A stretch of DNA of 52,201 bases. Origin: Acidobacteriaceae bacterium (GTDB lineage Bacteria; Acidobacteriota; Terriglobia; Terriglobales; Acidobacteriaceae). Location of the stretch: positions 1-52,201 of the forward strand of contig JARLFY010000034.1 in NCBI GenBank assembly GCA_031296325.1, written 5' to 3'. A program made the position numbers and the translations under genes. The notes beneath the pieces are model-generated. The model made no database searches. It saw nothing but the letters and a program-made list of their open reading frames with translations, and was not told the origin of the DNA. Shown here one piece after another: positions 8,123-15,931 of the stretch; position 1 is the stretch's first letter, and the number at the start of each line of letters is the position of its first letter.

Positions 8123-10093
8123 ATGGGAGTGATGCTCCAACTCTCCTCAGCCGGTAAGCGATTCGGCCAAAAACTCCTCTTTGAAGACGTCAACTGGCTG
8201 ATCACGCCGGATGAGCGCACGGGCCTAGTCGGCGGTAACGGCACAGGCAAATCCACCTTGCTGAAGATTCTTGCTGGGCAGGAGACGCTGGACTACGGCG
8301 AACTGACCTCGGTCAAGGGCATGACCATCGGCTACCTGCCGCAGGACGGGCTGGTTATGAGCGGCAAGACGGTCTTCGAGGAGTGTCTATCGGTCTTCGA
8401 TCACCTGCGCGCACTGGAGCGCGAGGCCGAGGAGATTACCCACGTGCTGTCGACCGCCGATCCGAAGTCGCGCGAGTATCTGTCGGCGGCGGATCGCTAC
8501 TCCGACATCGCCGACCATCTGCATGTTCACGACATCTACACTCTGGACTCGCAGGTGGGAGCCGTGCTGGGTGGGCTGGGCTTCTCTACGGAGGATTGGG
8601 AGCGCAGGACCGAGGAGTTCTCCGGCGGCTGGCAGATGAGGATTGCGCTGGCCAAACTGCTGCTGCAAAAACCCAGCTTGCTTCTGCTCGACGAACCGAC
8701 GAATCATCTGGATCTGGAGAGTCGCAACTGGCTGGAAAACTATCTGCACGATTATCCGAACGCCTTCATCATGATCTCGCACGACCGCTACTTTCTGGAC
8801 GTAACGGTGAACAAGACCATCGAGATCTGGAACAAGCGGATGCACGTGTACCACGGGAATTATGAGAAATATCTAGTGCAGAAGGACGAGCGGCGGACGC
8901 AGTTGATGAACGCCTACAAGAATCAGCGCGACCGGATTGACGCGCTGGAGGCGTTTATTAACCGCTTTCGCTATCAGGCGACCAAGGCCAAGCAGGTGCA
9001 GTCGCGCATCAAGGAACTGGAAAAGATTGAGCGGATTGAGGTTCCGGAGGAGGAGGCGACGATCCACTTCACGATTCCGCAGCCTCCTGCGTCGGGACGC
9101 ACGGTGATCGAGGTCTCCAACCTCTCGAAGTACTACCCGACTCCCGATGGTGGTGAGAAGAAGATTCTGGAAGATGTCAGCTTCCAGATCGATCGCGGCG
9201 ACCGCATCGCTCTGGTGGGGGCCAACGGCGCGGGCAAATCGACACTGATCCGTATGCTGTCGAACCTGGAGCCACCGACCTCGGGAGAGATCAAGCTGGG
9301 ACACAACGTTCTGGCGGATTATTTTGCGCAGGATCAGTACAAGACGCTCGACCCGAACTCGCAGATGCTGGAAGACATCTGTGGCATTGCGCCCACGGTT
9401 CCGGTGGTGGAACTGCGCTCGCTGCTGGGTTGCTTCATGTTCTCGGGCGACGATGTGTACAAGAATCTCGGAGTGTTGTCGGGCGGCGAACGGAATCGCT
9501 ACGCGATGGCGAAGATGCTGGTGTCTCCGGCGAACATGTTGCTGCTGGACGAGCCGACCAACCATCTCGACCTGCGGGCGAAGGACGTTCTGCTGGAGGC
9601 GATCGCCAACTTTACCGGAACAGTGCTGTTCGTCTCGCACGATCGCTACTTCATCGACGGATTGGCTACGCGCGTCTTCGAGGTGGAGGATCACCGCGTC
9701 CACATCTATCCGGGCAACTACGAGGACTATCTGTGGCGCAAGTCGGGAGGGCCGGAGAAGGTCTCGACCTCGCTGAGTACGTCGCTAAAGACAGCTCCCG
9801 TTGCTCCCGCCGTTCCGGAGCCAGTTGCAGAGCCGGTTAAGGCGGTTGCTCCGGTCAAACGGCTGAACCCGATCAAGCTGAAGCATCTGGAAGACGAGAT
9901 GCAGAAGGCCGAGGAGACGATCCCGGTCCTGGAAGAGAAGATCGCCGCCGCCGAGAGCGCGCTGGGTGCCTATAGGACGGCGGAAGACGCCGTTCGCGAG
10001 GCGGCAGAACTGGATCGGCTGCGCAAAGAACATGAAGATTTGATGGTTCGCTGGGAGGATTTGGGAACCCAGCTTCAGGCGCAGCGCGAGTAG
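8123..10093 (+). CDS. ABC-F family ATPase (Uup/EttA/YdiF-like)
   Basis: 656 aa, the usual ABC-F layout of two ABC domains without membrane segments. Domain 1 has Walker A GGNGTGKST (37-45), signature FSGGWQMR and Walker B LLLLDEPTNHLD. A linker/arm rich in charged residues ('NYEKYLVQKDERR', 'FRYQATKAKQVQSR') separates it from domain 2, with Walker A GANGAGKST (366-374), LSGGERNR and LLLDEPTNHLD. A proline/alanine-rich stretch and a C-terminal coiled coil (about 590-656) follow, as in Uup-like proteins. ABC-F proteins act in the cytoplasm on the ribosome E site or related translation steps. Exact subfamily is uncertain. A second in-frame ATG at 8132 is possible. The stop TAG is the first part of TAGAGCC, the tip sequence of the repeat that follows. 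Confidence 0.93.
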   Translation: MGVMLQLSSAGKRFGQKLLFEDVNWLITPDERTGLVGGNGTGKSTLLKILAGQETLDYGELTSVKGMTIGYLPQDGLVMSGKTVFEECLSVFDHLRALEREAEEITHVLSTADPKSREYLSAADRYSDIADHLHVHDIYTLDSQVGAVLGGLGFSTEDWERRTEEFSGGWQMRIALAKLLLQKPSLLLLDEPTNHLDLESRNWLENYLHDYPNAFIMISHDRYFLDVTVNKTIEIWNKRMHVYHGNYEKYLVQKDERRTQLMNAYKNQRDRIDALEAFINRFRYQATKAKQVQSRIKELEKIERIEVPEEEATIHFTIPQPPASGRTVIEVSNLSKYYPTPDGGEKKILEDVSFQIDRGDRIALVGANGAGKSTLIRMLSNLEPPTSGEIKLGHNVLADYFAQDQYKTLDPNSQMLEDICGIAPTVPVVELRSLLGCFMFSGDDVYKNLGVLSGGERNRYAMAKMLVSPANMLLLDEPTNHLDLRAKDVLLEAIANFTGTVLFVSHDRYFIDGLATRVFEVEDHRVHIYPGNYEDYLWRKSGGPEKVSTSLSTSLKTAPVAPAVPEPVAEPVKAVAPVKRLNPIKLKHLEDEMQKAEETIPVLEEKIAAAESALGAYRTAEDAVREAAELDRLRKEHEDLMVRWEDLGTQLQAQRE

Positions 10094-10525
10094 AGCCAGG
10101 GCATTTCCTGTACTAGATGTAGACCGTCGTGGAACGAGCAACAGCAGATTCCTTCGCTTCGCTACGGAATGACAAACAACAGACGCTACGGAATCACAAA
10201 CAAATGGATTTATAGCAATTCGGAAAATGATCCAATTGGCCGGGAGCTTTTGTCTCGGGCGCGTTGATTTGTGCTTAGTCTGTAAGTTGTTCTTGTTGTG
10301 CTTGTTATTGATTTCTGGTGAGGGAGTATCTGTTGATGAACGGTCTTTGCGTAAAGTTGCTATAGCGCGTTGTGATGTCGAAGTGATAAAGTTCCTGTCA
10401 CTAAGAAAATCGTTTGCTGGCGGCCATGTATGGATTGGAGCAGCCCCCGGCAAAAAATAATACTTTCGTGAACGCTAAATTTTAGATATGCTTCTCTGGT
10501 TCCGGATTACAAAGGATTTCCCCCA
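10094..10525. other. Intergenic region 10094-10525
   Basis: Repeat copy C fills the first ~140 nt. The rest (10232-10525) is noticeably more AT-rich and holds no recognised gene or structure. The promoter of the lipoprotein gene is expected near its right end. Confidence 0.4.
10100..10231 (+). repeat. Dispersed TIR/GGAATGACA element, copy C
   Basis: Left end GGCATTTCCTGTACTAGATG then TAGACCGTCG; right end TTATAGCAATTCGGAAAATG. Two GGAAT(G/C)ACAAACAA units lie inside. It begins within 10 nt of the ABC-F stop codon. Confidence 0.8.
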
Positions 10526-11563
10526 ATGAAACTTTGCTCGAAGATTCTCGCCATCGCCATCATCGCCTCCACCACCTATGCCATGGTCGGTTGCGCGGCC
10601 CCTTCAGGTTTCAGCTATCAGAATGTGACCGTTACCCTGTCTCCGCAGTGTTCTGACTGCGCTGGAAACATCTATAGTGCCACGACTCCGACGACGCTCA
10701 TGGTTCCCACGAGCGGGACTGAGGGAAGTTGTACTCTGTTCAATGCGATCGTTGCAAACGCTCCGGCAACCAATGTTCAGTGGAGCCTTTATCCGACGCC
10801 GAACTTATATGATCCAACGATTGCGTCTTCGACTGGGACGCCCGCTGAGGGGACCTCGGCCGTGGGTAACTTTGCAAATGGCTTGAATCAGACGGCGGTC
10901 GGTCCCAGCGCCATGTGGTGTTCGCCGAGCGGTCGTCCGGTCTGGACTGGTGCGGCTCTGGCGCAGGCCAACGCCATGCAGTACACCGTGAACGGAGTGC
11001 CGCAGACGGGCATTCCGCAGGGCGACATCTTGCTTGCGGCCACAGTGCCGATCGATCCCAGCGACCCCACCAAAGTTGATACGGCGTATCAACTGATTCA
11101 GTACTACAGCTCGATTGCTCTCACTTTGACGCCAGGCAATATCTCGATTCCCCTTGGCGGAACCTATCAGTTCACCGGCTTTGGTGTCGCCGCTGGACCT
11201 TGCGCTGCCAATGTCACGACTCCTACGACCGAGTGCTATGTTGCGCCTACCAACGACATTCCATATGCTCAGTATTACCCCACGGGGACCCCGATCAATT
11301 CGGTGACCTGGGATGTTGGCCCAAATACATCGGGCGCAATTCCAGAAGTTGGCGGTGTTATGAGCGCCGGTCATGCGACGACTACTTATCCGGCGGGTTC
11401 TACTACTTGGGGAACCATCAGCCAGACTGGCTTGTACACCGCCCCGACTGTAGCTCCCTCGACTTATCCGCTCGTCACTCTGGTGGCTAACGTCAATGGT
11501 TCAACGGTTTCCACCGCCACGGTCACGTTCTGCGGACTCAACACACTCTACACCTGTAATTAG
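10526..11563 (+). CDS. Exported lipoprotein with Ig-like segment, function unknown
   Basis: 345 aa. N-terminal signal peptide with lipobox AMVGC (Cys 23). The mature protein is rich in Thr, Ser, Pro and Gly. It includes an early Cys pair (QCSDC) and a C-terminal bacterial Ig-like stretch around 'GTISQTGLYTAPTV' and 'VTLVANVNGS', a pattern common in exported acidobacterial proteins. No catalytic motif is visible. AAAGGA lies about 9 nt before ATG 10526. Monocistronic: the spacer on the left holds a repeat and a perfect terminator follows. Confidence 0.8.
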   Translation: MKLCSKILAIAIIASTTYAMVGCAAPSGFSYQNVTVTLSPQCSDCAGNIYSATTPTTLMVPTSGTEGSCTLFNAIVANAPATNVQWSLYPTPNLYDPTIASSTGTPAEGTSAVGNFANGLNQTAVGPSAMWCSPSGRPVWTGAALAQANAMQYTVNGVPQTGIPQGDILLAATVPIDPSDPTKVDTAYQLIQYYSSIALTLTPGNISIPLGGTYQFTGFGVAAGPCAANVTTPTTECYVAPTNDIPYAQYYPTGTPINSVTWDVGPNTSGAIPEVGGVMSAGHATTTYPAGSTTWGTISQTGLYTAPTVAPSTYPLVTLVANVNGSTVSTATVTFCGLNTLYTCN

Positions 11564-11632
11564 AGCGGCGAGTGGGGGCAACTCTTGAAGAGGAGTTGTA
11601 GGTTCATCCACTGCGAATAGCGACAGCGAATC

Positions 11633-11679
11633 AATGAATAAGGGCCACCCACTCGGGCGGCCCTTATTCATTTCTCTTT
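11633..11679 (+). terminator. Intrinsic terminator after Ig-like lipoprotein
   Basis: AATGAATAAGGGCC (11633-11646) pairs perfectly with GGCCCTTATTCATT (11659-11672), and TTCTCTTT follows. A 14-bp stem with a 12-nt loop. It may also serve the converging pyrophosphatase transcript. Confidence 0.9.
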
Positions 11680-11698
11680 GACGTTTTCACGGAATTAA

Positions 11699-11811
11699 AA
11701 CGTTTTAGCCAATGGGATAGTCCGTCGCACTGCGGATGAAATGCGGGGATTCTTCGCTGCGCTCAGAATGACAACTCCTGTTTGTTCCGTCAATAGCAAT
11801 TGGAAAAGGCT
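11699..11811 (+). repeat. Dispersed TIR element, copy D (GGGGATTCTTCGC subtype)
   Basis: Left end AACGTTTTAGCCAATGGG; right end CAATAGCAATTGGAAAAGGC. The core is ATGCGGGGATTCTTCGCTGC then GCTCAGAATGACA, a variant shared only with copies K and L in this window. Confidence 0.75.
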
Positions 11812-11820
11812 CGATTCGTT

Positions 11821-12375
11821 CTACTTCAGCACGGGACGAGGTTCGGGATTGATCTTGTTGTCGAGGAAGCGCTGCTTTGCTTCGATCACCTTGCTGCGCG
11901 CGACCTCGGCATCGCGCCATCCCTTGACCTCGACCCGCTTGCCCTCGAGATCCTTGTAGATCGAGAAAAAGTGAGTAATCTCCTTGAGCATGTGGGGGTA
12001 GATCTCCGAGTAGCTGAAGACGCTGTTGTAGCGCGGGTTGTTCTTGCCAACGCAGAGGATCTTCTCGTCAGGCACGCCCTGATCCATCATCTCCATCATG
12101 CCGATGGGGCGAACCTCCTGCACGCATCCGGAAAAGCTGGGTGCGTCGACCAGCACCAGGCAGTCCAGCGGGTCGCCATCGCTGGCCAGGGTGCTGGGAA
12201 TAAATCCGTAGTCGCCCGGATAGTGTACCGGCGAGTAGAGGTTGCGATCCAGCCGGAATACATGCAGCTTCTTGTCGTACTCGTACTTGTTGATGCCGTC
12301 GAGAGGGATCTCGATGACGGCGTTGATTACTTCGGGGCAGTGCTCCCCGATCGGTAGTTCTAAATAATTCGTCAT
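11821..12375 (-). CDS. ppa: Inorganic pyrophosphatase, family I
   Basis: 184 aa, the normal size of bacterial family I enzymes. Hydrolyses pyrophosphate to two phosphates in the cytoplasm, pulling biosynthetic reactions forward. Conserved active-site parts: KYEYDK (30-35), HYPGDYGFIP (51-60) and the metal-binding DGDPLDCLV with Asp 66, 68 and 71, plus K/Y/S residues near 'GWRDAE'. The Cys at position 72 in place of the usual Val is a mild variation. GAGAG lies about 8 nt before ATG 12375. Divergent from purS; a repeat copy (D) follows its stop. Confidence 0.95.
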   Translation of the reverse strand: MTNYLELPIGEHCPEVINAVIEIPLDGINKYEYDKKLHVFRLDRNLYSPVHYPGDYGFIPSTLASDGDPLDCLVLVDAPSFSGCVQEVRPIGMMEMMDQGVPDEKILCVGKNNPRYNSVFSYSEIYPHMLKEITHFFSIYKDLEGKRVEVKGWRDAEVARSKVIEAKQRFLDNKINPEPRPVLK

Positions 12376-12613
12376 GGAAGAATTCTCTCGTCTTTCAAGG
12401 AAGATTTACAACATAAAGCGGTGCTCAGAGGACTTTGGTACGGAATGGAGAGATGCGTGTTGCCGGTTCATGCATCCAGATTGTTGAGTAGGTTCCTTTT
12501 ATCTGAGCCTGTGTGGGCTGTTGAGGATTCACAAAAAACCAACTCTTTCTTCCAAAAAGCGAGGTTGATTTCGCCTTTTTCGCCTAGCCAACGTAGTTTA
12601 CACCCCGCCGCTG

Positions 12614-12641
12614 TCTACAGGAAGCGAAGCAAGTTTATAAT
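12614..12641 (+). promoter_or_regulatory. Candidate promoter of purS, giving a near-leaderless mRNA
   Basis: TCTACA (12614-12619), 16-nt spacer, perfect TATAAT (12636-12641), then 8 nt to the ATG at 12650. Transcription would start at or next to the start codon, leaving no room for a ribosome-binding site. Confidence 0.55.
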
Positions 12642-12649
12642 CAGAGTCT

Positions 12650-12901
12650 ATGAAGGCGCATGTTTATGTCACGTTGAAGCGTACCGTTCTCGATGCTCAG
12701 GGCCAGACCGTTGCCGGAGCGCTCCGCCGCATGGGCTTGAATGGGGTTGCCGATGTTCGGCAGGGGAAGTACTTCCTGCTGACACTGGAGGACTCCCTTG
12801 CCTCGAACCCGGCTGCGGCACAGCTTGAAGTTGAGCGCATTGCTCGCGAAGTTTTGACCAATCCGGTCATCGAAGAGTTTACCCTTCGGATGGAACCCTA
12901 G
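12650..12901 (+). CDS. purS: Phosphoribosylformylglycinamidine synthase subunit PurS
   Basis: 83 aa, full length for PurS. The small subunit of the three-part FGAM synthase (PurS/PurQ/PurL) of purine synthesis, which helps pass ammonia from PurQ to PurL. Features: VYVTLKRTVLDAQGQTV at the N-terminus, ALRRMGLNGVADVRQGKYF in the middle and NPVIEEFTL near the end, all standard for the family. purQ and purL are not next to it here; the downstream region is non-coding and repeat-rich, so this is an orphan purS. There is no Shine-Dalgarno sequence but a TATAAT 8 nt before ATG. The stop forms TAGAGC, and a short TAGAGC...GCTCTA palindrome follows at once. Confidence 0.95.
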   Translation: MKAHVYVTLKRTVLDAQGQTVAGALRRMGLNGVADVRQGKYFLLTLEDSLASNPAAAQLEVERIAREVLTNPVIEEFTLRMEP

Positions 12902-12922
12902 AGCCGCTGTTTGAAAGCTCTA
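12899..12922 (+). repeat. Mini palindrome TAGAGC...GCTCTA at purS stop
   Basis: TAGAGC (12899-12904) and GCTCTA (12917-12922) separated by 12 nt. These are the tip sequences of the larger dispersed element without the internal core. The TAG is the purS stop codon. Confidence 0.5.
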
Positions 12923-13017
12923 TTCATCGCTTGATTCGGCAAGGCGCCGAAAAGATCGTTGCGTCCACAGTTCAACAAGCTGCGGACGCAATTTCGTTTC
13001 CGCGATGTCTTGCCAAG

Positions 13018-13115
13018 GGAAAGCCGTGTCCCGGGGGCTAAAGCCCTGACCTATCTCAGAGACAAACATCGTGGCACAGAGAGACAAAAGCAGCGGCATG
13101 AGAGACAAAATCAGC
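13018..13115 (+). repeat. GGGGCTAAAGCCC / CTCAGAGACAAA repeat unit
   Basis: Contains AAAGCCGTGTCCCGGGGGC and GACCTATCTCAGAGACAAA, both found again at 28262-28348. Several degenerate (G)AGAGACAAAA-(N)-CAGCGGC units follow. The same sequence forms the 5' end of the VWFA reading frame at 28254. Confidence 0.6.
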
Positions 13116-13120
13116 GACAT

Positions 13121-13231
13121 AGAGCATTTCGTCTGATGGCGTAGAGCGTTGCGCAACGAGAAAAGCAGATTCCTCCGCTTTCGCTGCGGAATGACAAATA
13201 ATGAGGTCTATAGCAACTCAGCAAAAGCTCT
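13121..13231 (+). repeat. Dispersed TIR/GGAATGACA element, copy E
   Basis: Left end AGAGCATTTCGTCTGATGGC then GTAGAGCGTT; right end TCTATAGCAACTCAGCAAAA then GCTCT. Core CAGATTCCTCCGC...GCTGCGGAATGACAAATAA. Confidence 0.8.
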
Positions 13232-13295
13232 ATTGCCAAAGACAAGAACCGTGGCTCTGAGACAAGAACTGTAGCTCTGAGGCAAGTTCTGAGGC

Positions 13296-14564
13296 TTACT
13301 CTTTCGTCGGCTCTGCGAAGGGATATTGCAGCGCGCACAGGAACAGAGCCACTAAAAAGCTTGCGTGGATCAGTCCCCCAAATAGGAAGATTCGCGGGAA
13401 GGTGAACAGGGTGAAGGGGGCAAAGAGGGGCACAAACAGAAGCAGCGTCGTCTGCAAACCAGAAATATTGACTCCTGTCTGATTCGCGCGAAGGGCAAGA
13501 AAGAGCAGCGCCAGAAACGGAGCGTATAGATTGACCAGCGTGTAGTAGTAGGAGATCGGTGGAAACGCCAGCATGAACACGGTGACGGCGAGCAGTTGGT
13601 TCAGCGCCGGCATCTTCCATAGTCTGGCAAAGAAGGCCAGTCCCATGATTCCCATCCCCGCCAGATAATAGGGCCGCATGAGTTTGGCTACGGGAAGGCC
13701 AGAGGTGAGCATGGCCAGCTTGGCAAAGCTGAAGACGGAGTGGTTGGGCAGGATCTCATGCATCGTCCACTGTAGGATCCTTCCGCCCTGATAACCAAAG
13801 ACGCTCTCAATCAATCCTCTCCATGCAACCCCGATCGTCGGGCCGACCCACCAGAGCGAGAGCAGCGACGATGCAACGAAGGTCGCGATACCTAGCGCAA
13901 AGGCTCTCCAGCGCCTGCGCGGCAGGAGCAGAATCAACAGGAGTACCGGGTACAACTTCACCGCAGCGGCCAATCCCCAGAGAACTGCCGCCATGTCATC
14001 GCTGTCCTGTAGATAGGCCCACACGCCAACGGCCGTGAAGATCCACAAGGCTAGTTCGATGTTGCCCTGATGCAGCATTCCTACGATGGGGAACGAGATC
14101 AGGATCAGGGTGAGCGGAAACAGCGTTGCGGCCATGCTGCCAATTTTCATCGCCAGAAACCTGCGTCGCACAGCCCAACCGCAGGCCGTCAACCACGCCG
14201 CAGCCGTTCCCAGATAGAGCGCCACGGGATGCCCCGATCCGTAGAGGATCGCATAGAGAACTGCGCCGAGTGGTGGATAGGAAAATCGCGAATGCCCTAC
14301 CCAGGCAAAAAACTGTGCCGTGTGCAGCGAGCGGAAGACAGGAGGAAACTCCATCAGATCGCAGAACGCTGGATCGACCAGCGGATTCCACAAGCCCTCC
14401 AGACTTCCGGCATGCATCTTTGCCCAGGTTGTCAGCAGGGTTAGTGCCGAAAGCGCCAAGGAGCACGCCCAGACGAGTCGCAACGACCTGGGCAATGGCG
14501 CGGAGTCAGCGCTTGGCCCGGACATTCTTGGCTCGGATTGTTGTGATGTCGATGCGGTGTCCAA
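13296..14564 (-). CDS. GT87-type (DUF2029) polytopic glycosyltransferase
   Basis: 422 aa with about 9-11 hydrophobic segments. The large extracytoplasmic loop after TM1 carries FAWVGHSRFSYPP. The segment HQGNIELALWIF followed by GLAAAVKLYPVLLLILLLPRR is characteristic of the GT87/DUF2029 family, whose studied members are polyprenyl-phosphate-mannose-dependent mannosyltransferases acting at the outer face of the cytoplasmic membrane. Acceptor unknown here. No RBS is obvious, and a later ATG at codon 14 is also possible. Stands alone on the minus strand between repeat-containing spacers. Confidence 0.82.
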   Translation of the reverse strand: MDTASTSQQSEPRMSGPSADSAPLPRSLRLVWACSLALSALTLLTTWAKMHAGSLEGLWNPLVDPAFCDLMEFPPVFRSLHTAQFFAWVGHSRFSYPPLGAVLYAILYGSGHPVALYLGTAAAWLTACGWAVRRRFLAMKIGSMAATLFPLTLILISFPIVGMLHQGNIELALWIFTAVGVWAYLQDSDDMAAVLWGLAAAVKLYPVLLLILLLPRRRWRAFALGIATFVASSLLSLWWVGPTIGVAWRGLIESVFGYQGGRILQWTMHEILPNHSVFSFAKLAMLTSGLPVAKLMRPYYLAGMGIMGLAFFARLWKMPALNQLLAVTVFMLAFPPISYYYTLVNLYAPFLALLFLALRANQTGVNISGLQTTLLLFVPLFAPFTLFTFPRIFLFGGLIHASFLVALFLCALQYPFAEPTKE

Positions 14565-14632
14565 GCACTCAGTCTAATGCAGAGGGCGATGCGGAGGCAT
14601 GATTGAAACAGAGCCGATTATTCTTGCCCCAT

Positions 14633-14742
14633 GGAATTTTCGGTACTGGGATATACGGACGTGGAGCGAGCAACAACAGATTCCTTCGCTTTACTACGGA
14701 ATGACAAGCAAATTGGGATATAGCCGTTCGGAAGACGCTCTA
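14633..14742 (+). repeat. Dispersed TIR/GGAATGACA element, copy F
   Basis: Left end GAATTTTCGGTACTGGGATA; right end GGATATAGCCGTTCGGAAGA then CGCTCTAG. Core ACAGATTCCTTCGCTTTACTACGGAATGACAAG. Confidence 0.75.
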
Positions 14743-14754
14743 GCTCTGGCAGGG

Positions 14755-14794
14755 CGAAGTTGCCCGGATGCAACTTCGCGGTTCGGCGTAAAAT
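14755..14794 (+). promoter_or_regulatory. Perfect inverted repeat and TAAAAT box before gene at 14801
   Basis: CGAAGTTGC (14755-14763), 6-nt loop, GCAACTTCG (14770-14778): a perfect 9-bp arm. TAAAAT follows at 14789-14794, exactly 6 nt before the ATG at 14801. The palindrome could be an operator or RNA hairpin; the TAAAAT fits a -10 box of a leaderless transcript. No good -35 box is seen. Confidence 0.4.
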
Positions 14795-14800
14795 AAAACC

Positions 14801-15034
14801 ATGTCAGACGGATCACAGAGCAAATCGGTAGAGAAGCAGCAGCCACAGGTTGACCCAGCCCTTGCCCACGAGCGCGAGGCCCAGCTCAAACGGAAACGTC
14901 GTGATCTCGAGTTGCAGCGCGAGCGCATTCTGTCGGAGCGCACCTCGAACCCGCACCGCCGCACGGCTCTGGCCAATGCGCTGGCGGACATCGAGGAGAA
15001 GCTCGCTGAGTTGGGCTGGACAATCCACCTGTAG
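14801..15034 (+). CDS. Small charged coiled-coil protein, unknown function
   Basis: 77 aa, highly charged and predicted almost entirely helical ('EAQLKRKRRDLELQRERIL', 'ALANALADIEEKLAELGW'). No Cys, no signal peptide, no membrane segment. I do not recognise a family. Reality is supported by the amino-acid composition typical of a soluble coiled coil, a TAAAAT box 6 nt before the ATG and absence of a competing frame. It converges with the short-chain dehydrogenase gene. Confidence 0.6.
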   Translation: MSDGSQSKSVEKQQPQVDPALAHEREAQLKRKRRDLELQRERILSERTSNPHRRTALANALADIEEKLAELGWTIHL

Positions 15035-15128
15035 CAGAGGGATTGCATGGCCGGAACCGCTTGAAGAGTGGTTCTGCAAAGGCTGAACGCATTGGTCTGG
15101 CTCGGACGTATCGACGTTTGCGCGATGG

Positions 15129-15899
15129 CTAGTGACGATGGAAGACCATCGAGTTGGCCTGGTCGATGCTGGTGAGCAGGATGCTGTGGATGTTGACGTG
15201 CGCAGGGCGGCTGGCGGTCCACAGGATCGCGTCGGCGATGTCCTGCGGGGTGAGCGGCGTGATGTTCTCGTAGACCTTGGCTGCGCGCTCTACGTCGCCG
15301 CGAAAGCGGACTTGGCTGAACTCGGTCTCGACCATGCCGGGGTCGATTGAGGTGACGCGCACGGCTGTTCCCATCAAATCGATTTTGAGACCCTCACTGA
15401 GGACGCGTTCGGCGGCCTTGGTGGCGCAGTAGACCGCGCCGTTGGCGTAGGTGAGATGGCTGGCGGTGGAGCCGAGGTTGATGATGTGTCCGGCGTTGCG
15501 CGCAACCATTCCGGGAACCACGGCGCGGGTCACGGCGAGCAGACCCTTTACGTTGGTGTCGATCATCTCGTCCCAGTTGGTTGGATCGTCCTGGTAGAGC
15601 TTGGCGAGGCCGCGGCTGAGTCCGGCGTTGTTGACCAGAATCTCGATGGAGGCCCATTCGTCGGGGAGGTTTGCGAGGGCGAAGTTGACTGCGTCGCGGT
15701 CGCGCACGTCGAGGAGGAAGCTGGAGACGTCTGCGGCTCCGGCCTCGCGCAGAGGCGCTTCCATTTGCTGTAGAAGTTCCAGACGACGCGCACACAGAAG
15801 CAGGCGCGCTCCCGCCGCAGCGAATGCAAACGCCGTTGCGCGGCCAATGCCGGAGCTGGCCCCGGTGATTAGAATGATCTTGCCTTTGAGGGATTCCAT
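15129..15899 (-). CDS. Short-chain dehydrogenase/reductase (YdfG-like)
   Basis: 256 aa, classical SDR. N-terminal cofactor motif TGASSGIG (13-20) on a Rossmann fold, NNAG, catalytic Ser in 'NLGSTASHL' and YCATK (Tyr-x-x-x-Lys). An Arg-rich stretch after beta-2 (CARRLELL) suggests NADP(H). The 'GMVETEFSQVRFRGD' region resembles the YdfG / 3-hydroxy acid dehydrogenase group, which oxidises serine or reduces malonic semialdehyde, but the substrate cannot be fixed from sequence. Lies 32 nt downstream of ada on the same strand, probably in the same transcript. Confidence 0.9.
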   Translation of the reverse strand: MESLKGKIILITGASSGIGRATAFAFAAAGARLLLCARRLELLQQMEAPLREAGAADVSSFLLDVRDRDAVNFALANLPDEWASIEILVNNAGLSRGLAKLYQDDPTNWDEMIDTNVKGLLAVTRAVVPGMVARNAGHIINLGSTASHLTYANGAVYCATKAAERVLSEGLKIDLMGTAVRVTSIDPGMVETEFSQVRFRGDVERAAKVYENITPLTPQDIADAILWTASRPAHVNIHSILLTSIDQANSMVFHRH

Positions 15900-15931
15900 A
15901 GTTCAGTTCTCCGATAGCGAATACGAGGGTG

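Larger units (their letters stand above)
12902..13295. other. Repeat-filled intergenic region 12902-13295
   Basis: No gene supported. Contains the palindrome at the purS stop, the AAAGCCGTGTCCCGGGGGC/CTAAAGCCC unit (13020-13048) with following CTCAGAGACAAA-type units, repeat copy E (13121-13231), and short CTCTGAG(A/G)CAAG units (13235-13290). Confidence 0.55.

Noticed and set aside
10227..10460. 77-codon frame in the spacer after the ABC-F gene
   Set aside because: AT-rich spacer, no RBS, no recognisable fold; composition does not resemble the neighbouring genes.
12421..12828. 135-codon frame overlapping purS
   Set aside because: Out of frame with the well-supported purS and lacks any family feature.
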